The notes beneath the pieces were generated by a model. It saw only the letters and a program-made list of their open reading frames with translations, searched no databases and had not been told where the DNA came from. 64,000 bases of DNA from Streptohalobacillus salinus (lineage in GTDB: Bacteria; Bacillota; Bacilli; Bacillales; Amphibacillaceae), in contig NZ_QJJR01000001.1 of NCBI RefSeq assembly GCF_003201605.1, positions 62,001-126,000 on the forward strand, read 5' to 3'. The position numbers and the translations under genes are program-made. Positions 28,663 to 37,417 of this stretch are shown here, piece by piece. Positions within the stretch are counted from its first letter, which is position 1. The number at the start of each line of letters is the position of its first letter.

Positions 28663-29433
28663 ATGAAAAAACATTTAAAATTTTTAATTGTATTGTTATT
28701 AGGAACCATGTTGTTGGTTGCATGTTCAGAAGATAGTGAGGATACTGATGGTAATGATGAATCAGAAAATACGACAGATTCAAATGATACCGAAACCGAG
28801 AACGATGCTGCTGATGAGGGCTCAGAAACTGATGTGCCAAATGTTGAGGTTTCTGAAGAAGAAAAAGTAGCAGCTGATGAGGTTGTATTAGTGGTTAATG
28901 GTGAAGAAGTATTAGGCGAAGCATATAATACCTCATACATTGACACAAAATCTTATTTAGCTCAAAATGGTCAAGATACTTCAGATCTTGATATGTTGAA
29001 AGAACAAGCACTCGCTTCACTTAAAAGTCAAACGCTATTAGCACAAGATGCTGAAGCGAAAGGCATAGAGGTAACGGAAACAGATATTGATGAAGCCATT
29101 GAACAAACGAAGAGTCAATTCGAAACGCAAGAAGAATTTGAGACAGCTCTTGAGCAGTTATCCTACACCGAAGAAAAATTTAGAAGCGTTTTAAGAACAC
29201 AATTGCTTCAACAATATTATATTGAAGAAGAGATTGGTGAAATCGAAGTAACGGATGCAGAAGTTGAAGAATATTATGAATTGTTGCAACAGCAGATGGG
29301 TGAAGAAGCACCTGCTTTAGAAGAAGTAAGACCACAAGTTGAGTCGCAAATCACGCAAAGTAAAACACAAGAAGCGTTTTTAGCTGAGATTGAACAGTTA
29401 AGAGAAGAAGCTGACATCGAAGAAAGAATCTAA
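28663..29433 (+). CDS. SurA-N-like lipoprotein chaperone
   Basis: 256 residues. The signal peptide ends in the lipobox L-V-A-C at residues 18-21. A very acidic Ser/Thr/Asp linker reaches about residue 65. A helical SurA_N-type chaperone domain follows (V-N-G-E-E-V-L at 80-86, repeated E-E helices). The PPIase domain found in PrsA is missing. It is probably a membrane-anchored extracytoplasmic folding factor. A GTG one codon earlier is an alternative start; GGGG lies nine bases before it. Confidence 0.82.
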   Translation: MKKHLKFLIVLLLGTMLLVACSEDSEDTDGNDESENTTDSNDTETENDAADEGSETDVPNVEVSEEEKVAADEVVLVVNGEEVLGEAYNTSYIDTKSYLAQNGQDTSDLDMLKEQALASLKSQTLLAQDAEAKGIEVTETDIDEAIEQTKSQFETQEEFETALEQLSYTEEKFRSVLRTQLLQQYYIEEEIGEIEVTDAEVEEYYELLQQQMGEEAPALEEVRPQVESQITQSKTQEAFLAEIEQLREEADIEERI

Positions 29434-29457
29434 ATAAGATCATAATAAAAGAGTAAA

Positions 29458-29490
29458 GCGCCTAAACAATCGTTTGTTTAGGCGCTTTTT
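29458..29490 (+). terminator. Terminator of the lipoprotein gene
   Basis: GCGCCTAAACAA pairs with TTGTTTAGGCGC, then TTTTT. Confidence 0.92.
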
Positions 29491-29529
29491 ACGTGGCTAG
29501 CTATTGCGATTTGATTTGTTTAGGTGCAG

Positions 29530-30555
29530 TTAGTCACGTATTTCTTCTGAATTGAAATACTCTTCTGTAAGTTGATACAAAGAAATTAATTCATAAAGAA
29601 TGACAGTTTCCTTATGAAAATAATAAGTTGAATTCATTTCTTGCTTGGCGGACTTTGCAAATTGTAAATGCAATTGGTTTAAGTATGTTTGATGATCCGT
29701 TAAATCAAAGACGATGGTGCCCGTTAAATAGCCGGCTAACTGCTCAGTAATTGCGACAATGTTCTCGACATCTGCTTCTTCCCAGGCGACGGAAGAAGGT
29801 GCGGAAGCATTTAAGTTGCCGATATGGTATTGGATTAACTTCAATAGTTGTAGTTGTTTTTCTTCAAGCATGATATCAGTCTTTAACTGATAGTGTTTCC
29901 GGTGGAAGCGTGACTCTGACTTTTGATAGTGAACCAGACGTTCAATCGTTTCTACGTTTTTATGGTAACGGCTAAACAAATCATCGGCTTGCTTTTGAAA
30001 GCGATCTAAATGATGCGCGTTTAATGCGTAAGCAAACTGTTTCAAATCTTCACCAGCAAGCGCAAGTACCGAGGTGATTGTTCGATCGATTTGTTTCACA
30101 TAGTTCGGTGGTAAAATAAACAAATTGACCAACGTTGAGATACCGAGACCGATCGAGGTTGTCAGCAACCGAACGAAGAAAGCATGAAAGTAAGCGTCGT
30201 GAATGACGGAAATCATTGCGACGGATGTTAAGGTGGCAACGAGCAATCCGTCATAGAGTTTAAGTTTATAACACGTAATAATTGTTAACACACTTGCACC
30301 GGTAAAGGTAAGCGGTGAGACCCCGAGTAGGGAAATAAACGTGACGGCATAAAACGAGCCAATCGCAGAGGCGGGAAAACGCACCAGCCCCTTTTTGATT
30401 GAATCTTGTACCGTTGGTTCGATGGTAACGATTGCGGTAATGACGGCAAACACTGCCGGTAAATCAAAAAAGAGACAGATTGTTGATGTTAAAAAGACGG
30501 CTAACCCCGTTTTAATAACCCTGATGCCAATGTAACGTTCTAAAAGTTGTAACAT
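29530..30555 (-). CDS. YgaE/UPF0421-type membrane protein (aromatic acid exporter family)
   Basis: 341 residues. Four or five hydrophobic helices occupy residues about 12-150, with the conserved I-E-P-T-V-Q-D-S segment near 47. A long soluble helical domain follows. It matches the architecture I know for YgaE-like proteins, annotated by homology as aromatic acid exporters but without firm function. It starts 29 bases after the stop of the penicillin-binding protein gene and so is probably co-transcribed with it and the sortase. Confidence 0.82.
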   Translation of the reverse strand: MLQLLERYIGIRVIKTGLAVFLTSTICLFFDLPAVFAVITAIVTIEPTVQDSIKKGLVRFPASAIGSFYAVTFISLLGVSPLTFTGASVLTIITCYKLKLYDGLLVATLTSVAMISVIHDAYFHAFFVRLLTTSIGLGISTLVNLFILPPNYVKQIDRTITSVLALAGEDLKQFAYALNAHHLDRFQKQADDLFSRYHKNVETIERLVHYQKSESRFHRKHYQLKTDIMLEEKQLQLLKLIQYHIGNLNASAPSSVAWEEADVENIVAITEQLAGYLTGTIVFDLTDHQTYLNQLHLQFAKSAKQEMNSTYYFHKETVILYELISLYQLTEEYFNSEEIRD

Positions 30556-30584
30556 ATGAGTGTCCTTCCTAACTTAAAATATGG

Positions 30585-32630
30585 CTATGGTTGAAGGGCA
30601 AGAAAGGCAGCTTTCACGCGTTCGGCAGTATAACTACTGCCGCCACGGCCGTTGACGCCCTCAATCATCATACTAATCAGGTGCGTTTCTTCTTGGTTAA
30701 AACCGACAAACCAACCGTTTTCAGCTTGATTTGTATCAGTTGCACTTGATTTTAATTCAGCTGTTCCTGTCTTTCCAAGAATCGTCACCGCATCCGATTG
30801 GGCAACTGTTGCCGTGCCATTTTCTGAATGAACAGTATCATACAATGCTTGTTTTAGCTTATCAGCATCGCTACTGGTGATGAGCGATTCGGTATAAATT
30901 TGTCCTTTTTCCTCTTCAGTAAACAAGATCGGTTTTATCAGGTTACCTTGATTAATGATCGGGGTATAACTACTCGCTAGGTGCAGACTGCTCATTAATA
31001 GCTGACCTTGCCCGTAGCCAGAGTCAGCAAGTAACACATCACCGGAAAGCGTTTCGTTAGCAATTTGTGCGCGTTGGATAGGGTAAGCGAAATCAAAGTC
31101 TTCTTGGTTGAATCCGAAGAGCGCGAGCCCTTCAACAAAGGCGTCTGCCCCAATTTCTAAGGCGCGACGCGCAAAATAAATATTGTCTGAACGGACGAGG
31201 GCATCGTGTAAATCAACTGGTCCGTCACTCTCAGAGACTCGGCGTACCTCGTAGTTACCGAAACTCGGTTCTTGATAGGTCAATCCTTCAATCGTCAACC
31301 CATCTTCCGGGGTGAACGTGCCCGCATGTAAGCCAATCATCGCCGTTAAGGGTTTAAAGCTGGACCCTGGTGCATACGTACTGGAAAAGCGATTGAATAG
31401 CGGGTTAAGGGGATCATCGACCAAACGACTGTAATCCCGATTGCTGATGCCATAAGTGAATAAATGCGGATCGAAAGCGGGACTTGAGACAAGTGCCAAT
31501 GTTTCACCGGTTTTAGGATCAATCGCCGCGGCATGTCCTGCTTCACCTTGCATGGACTCAAAAATCTTCATTTGGGTGTCGATATCAATCGTTAACGTTA
31601 AATCCTCACCATTTTTAGGAGCGACTTCTGTGATGCCCGTTTTGGTGCCTTCACGGTTAACGACAAGTCGGAAGCCTGGTTCACCGCGTAAGGTATCCTC
31701 GTAACGTTGTTCTAAGCCGCGCTTACCGATAATATCTGTTTCCTCCAACGTATCTGACGCATCATTTTCTAAATCTTCGGCAGTAACGGTCCCGACATAG
31801 CCGACAAGATGTGCTGCAGCTTCACCATAAGGGTATATGCGTCCGGCGATGGTTTGCGACAACACGGCAGGAATTTTTCTAAGTGCTTCCCGTGTGGCTT
31901 CGTCGTGAGCGGGGATAGCTTTTAACGGGATGAATAACCCCTCCTCAACCCAACTTTGATCGAGCTTTGCTTCAATTGTTTCAACCGATAGATCTAAAGC
32001 CACACTTAGCGCCTCAATTTCAGTCGTACGGTCAGTAAAGTTACCGATGTCTACACCAATTTGCAATAGCTCACCGTTCATTGCTAAAGCTTCTTGATGG
32101 CGGTCAAGTATTTCACCACGTTGCGGCTCTGTTGTGATGACTTCAATTTCACCACCCTCACGAATGGGAGGAATGACATGGCCTTGATGCCAATTGAGGA
32201 CCCAATCGGTAATGATGTTTTCATCATTAATAATTGGAATCATTTCAAGTGTTTGTTCAAATTGATAAGGACCAGCGCGTGTATCTTGACTAACACTTAA
32301 TGTGGCGGTAACAGGTGCTTTATCTGCCGTTGCTTCGTCGGCTTCGGTGTCAGTGTTTGTGTCAGGTAAGGTATAGTCAATCGTCACTGCGGTCGTACCG
32401 AGTGCCTCGTAAGTCTCTTGATAGAGTGCAACAAATGCCTCTTGGTCAATCGATGCTTTACTTTTACTGTTTAAAAAGGCGTACATCGCTGCGTAATCCC
32501 CATTTTCTTGGGCCTCACTGTATGATGCTAAGACCGATGATGGACTTAAGTCAGTCGGTTCTTCGTCGTTACTACAAGCCACTAAGCCTATCAGTAAGAG
32601 AAGACTTACTAATGTCACTATTTTCCTCAT
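30585..32630 (-). CDS. Class B penicillin-binding protein, PBP3/MecA-like lipoprotein
   Basis: 681 residues. The signal peptide ends in the lipobox L-V-A-C. Domains in order are MecA_N/NTF2-like (about 30-145), PBP dimer (about 150-310) and transpeptidase. Active-site motifs are intact: S-S-F-K (SxxK), S-D-N (SxN) and K-T-G-T. This is the layout of B. subtilis PbpC and the staphylococcal PBP2a group, which cross-link peptidoglycan and often bind beta-lactams poorly. The start overlaps the sortase stop by four bases (ATGA), so the two are translationally coupled. Confidence 0.93.
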   Translation of the reverse strand: MRKIVTLVSLLLLIGLVACSNDEEPTDLSPSSVLASYSEAQENGDYAAMYAFLNSKSKASIDQEAFVALYQETYEALGTTAVTIDYTLPDTNTDTEADEATADKAPVTATLSVSQDTRAGPYQFEQTLEMIPIINDENIITDWVLNWHQGHVIPPIREGGEIEVITTEPQRGEILDRHQEALAMNGELLQIGVDIGNFTDRTTEIEALSVALDLSVETIEAKLDQSWVEEGLFIPLKAIPAHDEATREALRKIPAVLSQTIAGRIYPYGEAAAHLVGYVGTVTAEDLENDASDTLEETDIIGKRGLEQRYEDTLRGEPGFRLVVNREGTKTGITEVAPKNGEDLTLTIDIDTQMKIFESMQGEAGHAAAIDPKTGETLALVSSPAFDPHLFTYGISNRDYSRLVDDPLNPLFNRFSSTYAPGSSFKPLTAMIGLHAGTFTPEDGLTIEGLTYQEPSFGNYEVRRVSESDGPVDLHDALVRSDNIYFARRALEIGADAFVEGLALFGFNQEDFDFAYPIQRAQIANETLSGDVLLADSGYGQGQLLMSSLHLASSYTPIINQGNLIKPILFTEEEKGQIYTESLITSSDADKLKQALYDTVHSENGTATVAQSDAVTILGKTGTAELKSSATDTNQAENGWFVGFNQEETHLISMMIEGVNGRGGSSYTAERVKAAFLALQP

Positions 32631-33223
32631 TTAGCTTCACCTTCACTTTCGACGGGCACCGCATAAACTACATAACGATCGGGGGCACTGCCCACAAACC
32701 CGAAGGGATAACAAGTAGAAACAATCAGTTCTTCATTTGGTGCCGTCGAGCCGATAACGGTTCGGTCATCAGCGTCAACTATTTTACTTGCCACCATCTT
32801 GTAGTCAAATCGCCCGTAAGGGAGTTCGATTGTGATGATGTCACCGACCTCGACCTCACCTAGTTTTGTAAAAACGGTATCTCGATGCCCCGATAAGAGA
32901 ATTTGATCCCCTTGACCAGGAAAAGCAGTCGTTTCATAATGACCAACGCCACGGTCTAAAGATTCTGCATCTGAACCTTCAATGATTGGGACGCGCGCAT
33001 CAATTTTATCAATTTCGAGTAAACCAATCGTCTCACCGAGTGCGGGATCAAATGCAGCCATCACGGTGGACTTATCTTCGGGTGCTTGTGCACGTTCAGC
33101 AATAAGTGCTTCGGCTTCACGTGTAGCACCAGATTCTTTCGCTTGAACGGTGAAATATTGATAACCACCATAGATTAAAAAAACAAGGCCGACCATCATC
33201 AATAATGTTGCAAGTTTCTTCAT
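32627..33223 (-). CDS. Class D-like sortase
   Basis: 198 residues with one N-terminal anchor helix (residues 4-22). The catalytic triad is visible: H113 in L-S-G-H-R-D-T, C171 in V-S-T-C-Y-P-F and R183 in P-D-R-Y-V-V. Size and the S-T-C-Y-P-F motif suggest class D, like B. subtilis YhcS. It attaches sorting-signal proteins to the cell wall. No substrate with a C-terminal sorting signal is in the window. It is the first gene of an operon with a PBP and a YgaE-like protein. Confidence 0.92.
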   Translation of the reverse strand: MKKLATLLMMVGLVFLIYGGYQYFTVQAKESGATREAEALIAERAQAPEDKSTVMAAFDPALGETIGLLEIDKIDARVPIIEGSDAESLDRGVGHYETTAFPGQGDQILLSGHRDTVFTKLGEVEVGDIITIELPYGRFDYKMVASKIVDADDRTVIGSTAPNEELIVSTCYPFGFVGSAPDRYVVYAVPVESEGEAK

Positions 33224-33394
33224 ATCATGCGCCTCCTCTAGGGAATTCGTGCGTGTTTGTTTATGTTATAATGGAAAATGCTATCTTAAGTATACCTCAA
33301 ATAAATCAGATTGATGGTGTAAATGCAGACAATTAACTGGATAAAATCAAAAAACATGATCGAACGATGTGTCGTTGAAGGGACGGTAACGCAC

Positions 33395-33922
33395 GTGAAA
33401 AAAACTAAAGTGCTGACTCAAATGAAACGTTACGGTTGGTTAGTCATACCAATCGTTTGGATGGCGGTGATCTTTTACGCCTCAGCGATGCCATACCAAG
33501 ATCAGAATATCCAACCGCTCATGCGTGAACGGCTTGATTTAAGTGGACTTGAACCTATCCTTGAACAAATCAGCTTCAGCTACAATCAACGTGAAGTCAG
33601 TCTAGCCACACATGGCGTCTACGGTATGATAGAATTCTTCCTTCGAAAGGGAGCCCATCTGTTTATCTTTTATGTCTTGTTTATTTTATGGTTTATTGCC
33701 TTAAGGAATATACGGATAAATCGTACCAGCAGCTATCTGCTTGCGATAGGGTTGTCAATTAGCTACGCCTTTTTTGATGAATGGCATCAAGGACTGACCC
33801 CAAACAGAACGCCGTACATAGGTGATGTTGTCATTGACGCGGTTGGTGTTTTTTTGGCATGCCTGACGGTCTGGTTGGTCAGTGCCCGCCATAAAAAGAA
33901 GCACCAGCGACGGGAGTGGTAG
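33395..33922 (+). CDS. VanZ-like membrane protein
   Basis: About 175 residues from a GTG after GAAGGGA; an upstream ATG at 33323 lacks a site and adds a hydrophilic tail. Four hydrophobic helices carry the VanZ signature: F-Y-A-S-A-M-P-Y near the start, F-x-R-K-G-A-H-L-F-I-F-Y in the middle, and F-D-E-W-H-Q-G-L-T-P-N-R-T-P-Y-I-G-D-V before the last helix. Its role is unknown; related VanZ proteins lower teicoplanin sensitivity. It is divergent from the sortase gene. Confidence 0.88.
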   Translation: MKKTKVLTQMKRYGWLVIPIVWMAVIFYASAMPYQDQNIQPLMRERLDLSGLEPILEQISFSYNQREVSLATHGVYGMIEFFLRKGAHLFIFYVLFILWFIALRNIRINRTSSYLLAIGLSISYAFFDEWHQGLTPNRTPYIGDVVIDAVGVFLACLTVWLVSARHKKKHQRREW

Positions 33923-33971
33923 CGGCAACGTTCCTGTCACATAGCAAGCAAAACATCAGGCGTTAAACCAA

Positions 33972-34613
33972 TCACCCGTTAGAAACCGGTGTCTCCAGGT
34001 AGACTGCGCTCCCTTGTTCAATGGTGAGTTGGTCATGGGTTAAATCAGTTAGCCATGTTTTAAAGCGGTTGATTTGGTCAGCTTCTACATAAATATGTAG
34101 GGTGACGTTTGCTAAATAATCAATCGTATCTAATAGGTAGTCGCTATCAATCAGCGCATGTTCAATCTTGCCAAGCAGCCCGTAATCAACGGTTACAATC
34201 ATTTCTTCTACCCACTTGCGGCTAACAACACCTGTTGCACGAATCGCCGTACTTGTTGCTTCTGAATAAGCACGAATCAATCCACCTGCACCAAGCTTAA
34301 TACCGCCAAAATAGCGGGTAATAACAACACAGGTGTCCTTTAATCCTTGTTTCTTAATCACGTCAAGGATAGGTACGCCGGCGGTGCCTGAAGGTTCACC
34401 GTCATCATGCGCTCTTTGGATGTGATCACGTTCCCCAATCACATATGCTGAACAATTATGATTAGCCTGACGGTGATTCTTTTTGATTTCGTCAATAAAT
34501 GTTTTTGCTGCTTCTTCCGTTTCACATCGTTTGACATGACCGATAAAACGGGATTTTTGGATCTCTATTTCGGCTTGCCCATTATTTTTCACGGTGAGAT
34601 AGTGCTTTAACAT
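33972..34613 (-). CDS. yvyE: YvyE/YigZ (IMPACT family) protein
   Basis: 213 residues. An IMPACT/UPF0029 domain covers residues 16-125 (I-Q-K-S-R-F-I-G-H, D-D-G-E-P-S-G-T-A-G, R-Y-F-G-G-I-K-L-G-A-G-G-L-I-R-A-Y) with a DUF1949-like domain after it. The function is uncertain, perhaps linked to ribosomes or translation stress. In B. subtilis yvyE is, as I recall, next to degS; here an 8 kb sugar-uptake segment separates them. Confidence 0.93.
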   Translation of the reverse strand: MLKHYLTVKNNGQAEIEIQKSRFIGHVKRCETEEAAKTFIDEIKKNHRQANHNCSAYVIGERDHIQRAHDDGEPSGTAGVPILDVIKKQGLKDTCVVITRYFGGIKLGAGGLIRAYSEATSTAIRATGVVSRKWVEEMIVTVDYGLLGKIEHALIDSDYLLDTIDYLANVTLHIYVEADQINRFKTWLTDLTHDQLTIEQGSAVYLETPVSNG

Positions 34614-34681
34614 CTGGCGTCACTCCTTCTTCTTTATCAATTATACGTGGGAACAGTGGCGAGGTAAAGGGCAGAAGATTC

Positions 34682-34754
34682 TTTGTCTAGGGAATAGACA
34701 AACATTTTACCGCCTGGTATGATGGTTTTAGTTCATCTGGTGTAAGCGTTATCT
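34682..34754 (+). promoter_or_regulatory. Promoter, inverted repeat and cre of the YesMN-type operon
   Basis: TAGACA (34695-34700) and TATGAT (34718-34723) are 17 bases apart. A perfect inverted repeat TTTGTCTA/TAGACAAA at 34682-34702 overlaps the -35 box and is a likely operator. TGTAAGCGTTATCT at 34741-34754 matches the cre consensus except for the last base. Confidence 0.7.
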
Positions 34755-34777
34755 AACAACTGGGAGGGTGACTCGCG

Positions 34778-36529
34778 ATGAAACGCTTTAGAAAATATAA
34801 CACCTTAAGAAATCAAATATTAGCAGTCTTTTTAATTGCTATGCTCGTCGTCCTATCAATTGTCAGTTACTTAATTTTTAATCAAGTGGCAAGCATGTTG
34901 AAAGATAACGCAAGAGAACAAATCCGTCAAACAGCGATAGAATCGGTCGGTCGTTACGATTCGTTATTTGAACAACTCAATTTGGTCACCAAACAAATCA
35001 TGACCAATGATACCGTCCAAGCACTGATGCTAGAAGAAGCCAATAATGGTGCAATTAGTTTTAGTGAAAAACAAGAATTGATTTCAATTACGAGCCGGAT
35101 CCAAGCAAATGCTGATGGGATTTACCGGGTGGATTTGTATGGTCCAAACTTAAGCAACATTATTCCACTAGACGGACCCAATTTAAATGGACAAGTTCCG
35201 GTTGATACGATTAGCCAGGTTGAAGAAGCACGAGGCCGATTGGTCTGGGTTGGTGTTGATCCGAATGATGATAATTACTTTCTCTTAATGCGACGCATCA
35301 GTTTACTCAATGATAATTTTTCTAACGGTGGCTACATGTTGATTCGGGTCATGCGCCCGTATTTTGAACCGATTAATCAAGGCATGAACCAATTAACCGT
35401 GGTCCGTGACCAGTTCGGGGCACTCATTGCAACCAATCATCAAAATGATCAGATGAGTTTAGAGGAGTTACGAGAAGAGGCAGCAAGTCAAGGGGAGTAC
35501 ATTGAGATTAATCAAACCTCACGAGCAACCGGATTTACGGTCAGCGTCTTTACCCCAGTCGAACATTTAACGGAAGGCTTACCTGTCTTGCGGACAATTA
35601 TATTAATTGCGGGTTCGGTAGGGATTGTTGTCTTCTTTATTTTCTCATTTGGCTTATCGACTTACATTACCAAACCGATCAATCGGTTAACAGAAACCAT
35701 GAGAAAAGCCCATGAAGGGGTGTTAACATTAACACCAGAGAGTGTGGCATCGAATGAGATAAATGAATTAAATGATACCTATAATCAATTGGTTGAACAT
35801 ACGAATTACTTGATTCAAATGGTCTACGAAAAGGAATTAATTAAAAGTCAAACGGAATTAAAGGCGTTGCAAGCACAGATCAATCCGCACTTTCTTTTTA
35901 ATACCTTAAACGCGTTGTACTGGTCGCTTGATGAGAAAGAAGAAGATGAACTGAGTGACATGGTTTTAGCGATGTCTGACTTGTTTCGTTATACAATTAC
36001 CAAATCAAAAGATGACGAATGGGTCATGTTGCGTGATGAAATTAATCACTTGAAGGATTACATGACCATTATGAAAATGCGTTTCGGGGAACATATCAAT
36101 TTAATATTGGATGTTGATCACGATTTAGAAACCGTTCGTATTCCAAAGCTATTGATTCAACCCTTTGTTGAAAATGCGATCTTACACGGGTTAACTGAAC
36201 AAGAAGCTGCCGGGGTGGTCAAGCTTACAATCGCTGCGAATTCAGCACACGGTGAGCGGGTAGTACCTACGGATGCAGACCTTATCTCTATTGAAATATG
36301 TGATAACGGCAAAGGCATGCAAGAAAAAGACTTAGCCAAATTACATCAATCCTTAGCTGAAGAATCAAAAATAACGACAAAAGGGACAGGCATGGCACTT
36401 GCCAACATCAAAAAGCGGTTGGCACTTTACTACGGAAAAACCTACGCGGATCAACTTGTCTTTACTAGTGAACCAAACGTGGGGACCACGGTGCGCTTTA
36501 CCATACCATATAAAGAGGAGATGTCGTGA
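34778..36529 (+). CDS. YesM-type sensor histidine kinase
   Basis: 583 residues. One helix near 15-37, an extracellular sensor region to about 265, a second helix to about 295, then HAMP. The His_kinase domain has Q-I-N-P-H-F-L-F-N-T-L-N, whose histidine is the phosphorylation site, and an ATPase domain with V-E-N-A-I-L-H-G and D-N-G-K-G-M. This kinase family senses sugars or binding-protein complexes. It overlaps the response regulator gene by one base and precedes a CUT1 transporter, which it probably controls. Confidence 0.93.
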   Translation: MKRFRKYNTLRNQILAVFLIAMLVVLSIVSYLIFNQVASMLKDNAREQIRQTAIESVGRYDSLFEQLNLVTKQIMTNDTVQALMLEEANNGAISFSEKQELISITSRIQANADGIYRVDLYGPNLSNIIPLDGPNLNGQVPVDTISQVEEARGRLVWVGVDPNDDNYFLLMRRISLLNDNFSNGGYMLIRVMRPYFEPINQGMNQLTVVRDQFGALIATNHQNDQMSLEELREEAASQGEYIEINQTSRATGFTVSVFTPVEHLTEGLPVLRTIILIAGSVGIVVFFIFSFGLSTYITKPINRLTETMRKAHEGVLTLTPESVASNEINELNDTYNQLVEHTNYLIQMVYEKELIKSQTELKALQAQINPHFLFNTLNALYWSLDEKEEDELSDMVLAMSDLFRYTITKSKDDEWVMLRDEINHLKDYMTIMKMRFGEHINLILDVDHDLETVRIPKLLIQPFVENAILHGLTEQEAAGVVKLTIAANSAHGERVVPTDADLISIEICDNGKGMQEKDLAKLHQSLAEESKITTKGTGMALANIKKRLALYYGKTYADQLVFTSEPNVGTTVRFTIPYKEEMS

Positions 36530-37299
36530 TGATAGAAAAAACAATTGTAATTGTAGATGATGAGCCGAGAGCAAGAGAGGGGATCAAACGGACCCTCTCT
36601 ACCTACTCTGAAGGCCAATATGATCTCCATCTATTTGATAATGCGAAAGAGGCGCTCAGCTTTATTGAACAAGAAACGGTGCATTTACTCATTACCGATA
36701 TTCAAATGGCTGAAATGGATGGTTTAGCGCTCGTAAGTGCTTTAGACGCGCAAAAAGAAACACCGGCAGTGATTGTTGTCTCGGCCTACTCCGATTTTAA
36801 TTACGCAAAAGAAGCGCTGCGCTTGCAAGTGACTAACTACCTGGTTAAACCGGTGAAGAAAAATGAGTTAATCGAAGCAACAGAAGCCGCACTCGAAAAA
36901 CAAGCAACCTTAAAGAAACAGGCAATGATTAATGAGATTGTAGATGATGAACTCCTTAAAATTAATGATCAGCACCAGCATTTTTCACGGTCAATTAAAG
37001 AGGCGATCACCTACATTGATGATTTTTATGACCAACCGATTTCGCTGAAGGAAGTGGCTCATCATGTTCATTTAAATGCGAGTTATTTAAGTACCTTGTT
37101 TAAGGATGAGTTGAAGATATCATTTGTTGAATATTTAACTCGGATTCGCATTCAACATGCGAAACAATTATTGCTGACAAGTGATTTAAATGTAACGGAA
37201 GTCGCCGAAGCAGTGGGCTACCATACACCTAAATACTTTAATAAGGTTTTTCGCGAATTTGAAGGGACCACACCTGGCGCTTACCGAAAAAACGTGTAA
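36529..37299 (+). CDS. YesN-type response regulator with AraC output domain
   Basis: 256 residues. The receiver domain has phosphoacceptor D57 in L-L-I-T-D-I-Q-M and the conserved K in V-K-P-V-K. The C-terminal about 100 residues form an AraC-type DNA-binding domain ending T-P-G-A-Y-R. The ATG overlaps the kinase stop (TGATG), with GGAG eight bases before it. It likely activates the binding-protein gene that follows. Confidence 0.93.
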   Translation: MIEKTIVIVDDEPRAREGIKRTLSTYSEGQYDLHLFDNAKEALSFIEQETVHLLITDIQMAEMDGLALVSALDAQKETPAVIVVSAYSDFNYAKEALRLQVTNYLVKPVKKNELIEATEAALEKQATLKKQAMINEIVDDELLKINDQHQHFSRSIKEAITYIDDFYDQPISLKEVAHHVHLNASYLSTLFKDELKISFVEYLTRIRIQHAKQLLLTSDLNVTEVAEAVGYHTPKYFNKVFREFEGTTPGAYRKNV

Positions 37300-37308
37300 G
37301 CGCTTTCT
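37295..37308 (+). promoter_or_regulatory. cre-like site before the binding-protein gene
   Basis: TGTAAGCGCTTTCT matches the CcpA consensus except the last base. It overlaps the last codons of the response regulator gene, about 110 bases before the lipoprotein gene. Confidence 0.7.
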
Positions 37309-37373
37309 GTAAATAGTGTACTTTTGACTAAAAACTAGTCCCTTACCAGAACTTCGTTCGCGTGATAAATTAA

Positions 37374-37402
37374 GTGTGTAAGTTATTTACACACTATTTT
37401 TT
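37374..37402 (+). terminator. Hairpin with T run ahead of the binding-protein gene
   Basis: A perfect eight-base repeat GTGTGTAA/TTACACAC with a five-base loop, then TATTTTTT, ends just before the ribosome site. It may end the two-component operon or attenuate entry into the transporter genes. Confidence 0.55.
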
Positions 37403-37417
37403 AGGGGGTAAGGAAAA

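Noticed and set aside
32353-32370. L-P-D-T-N in the penicillin-binding protein as a sortase substrate signal
   Set aside because: The motif is in the N-terminal domain, with no hydrophobic stretch and charged tail after it, so it cannot act as a sorting signal.
32315-32863. 182-codon frame on the plus strand
   Set aside because: It is antisense to the PBP and sortase genes, whose catalytic motifs are intact.
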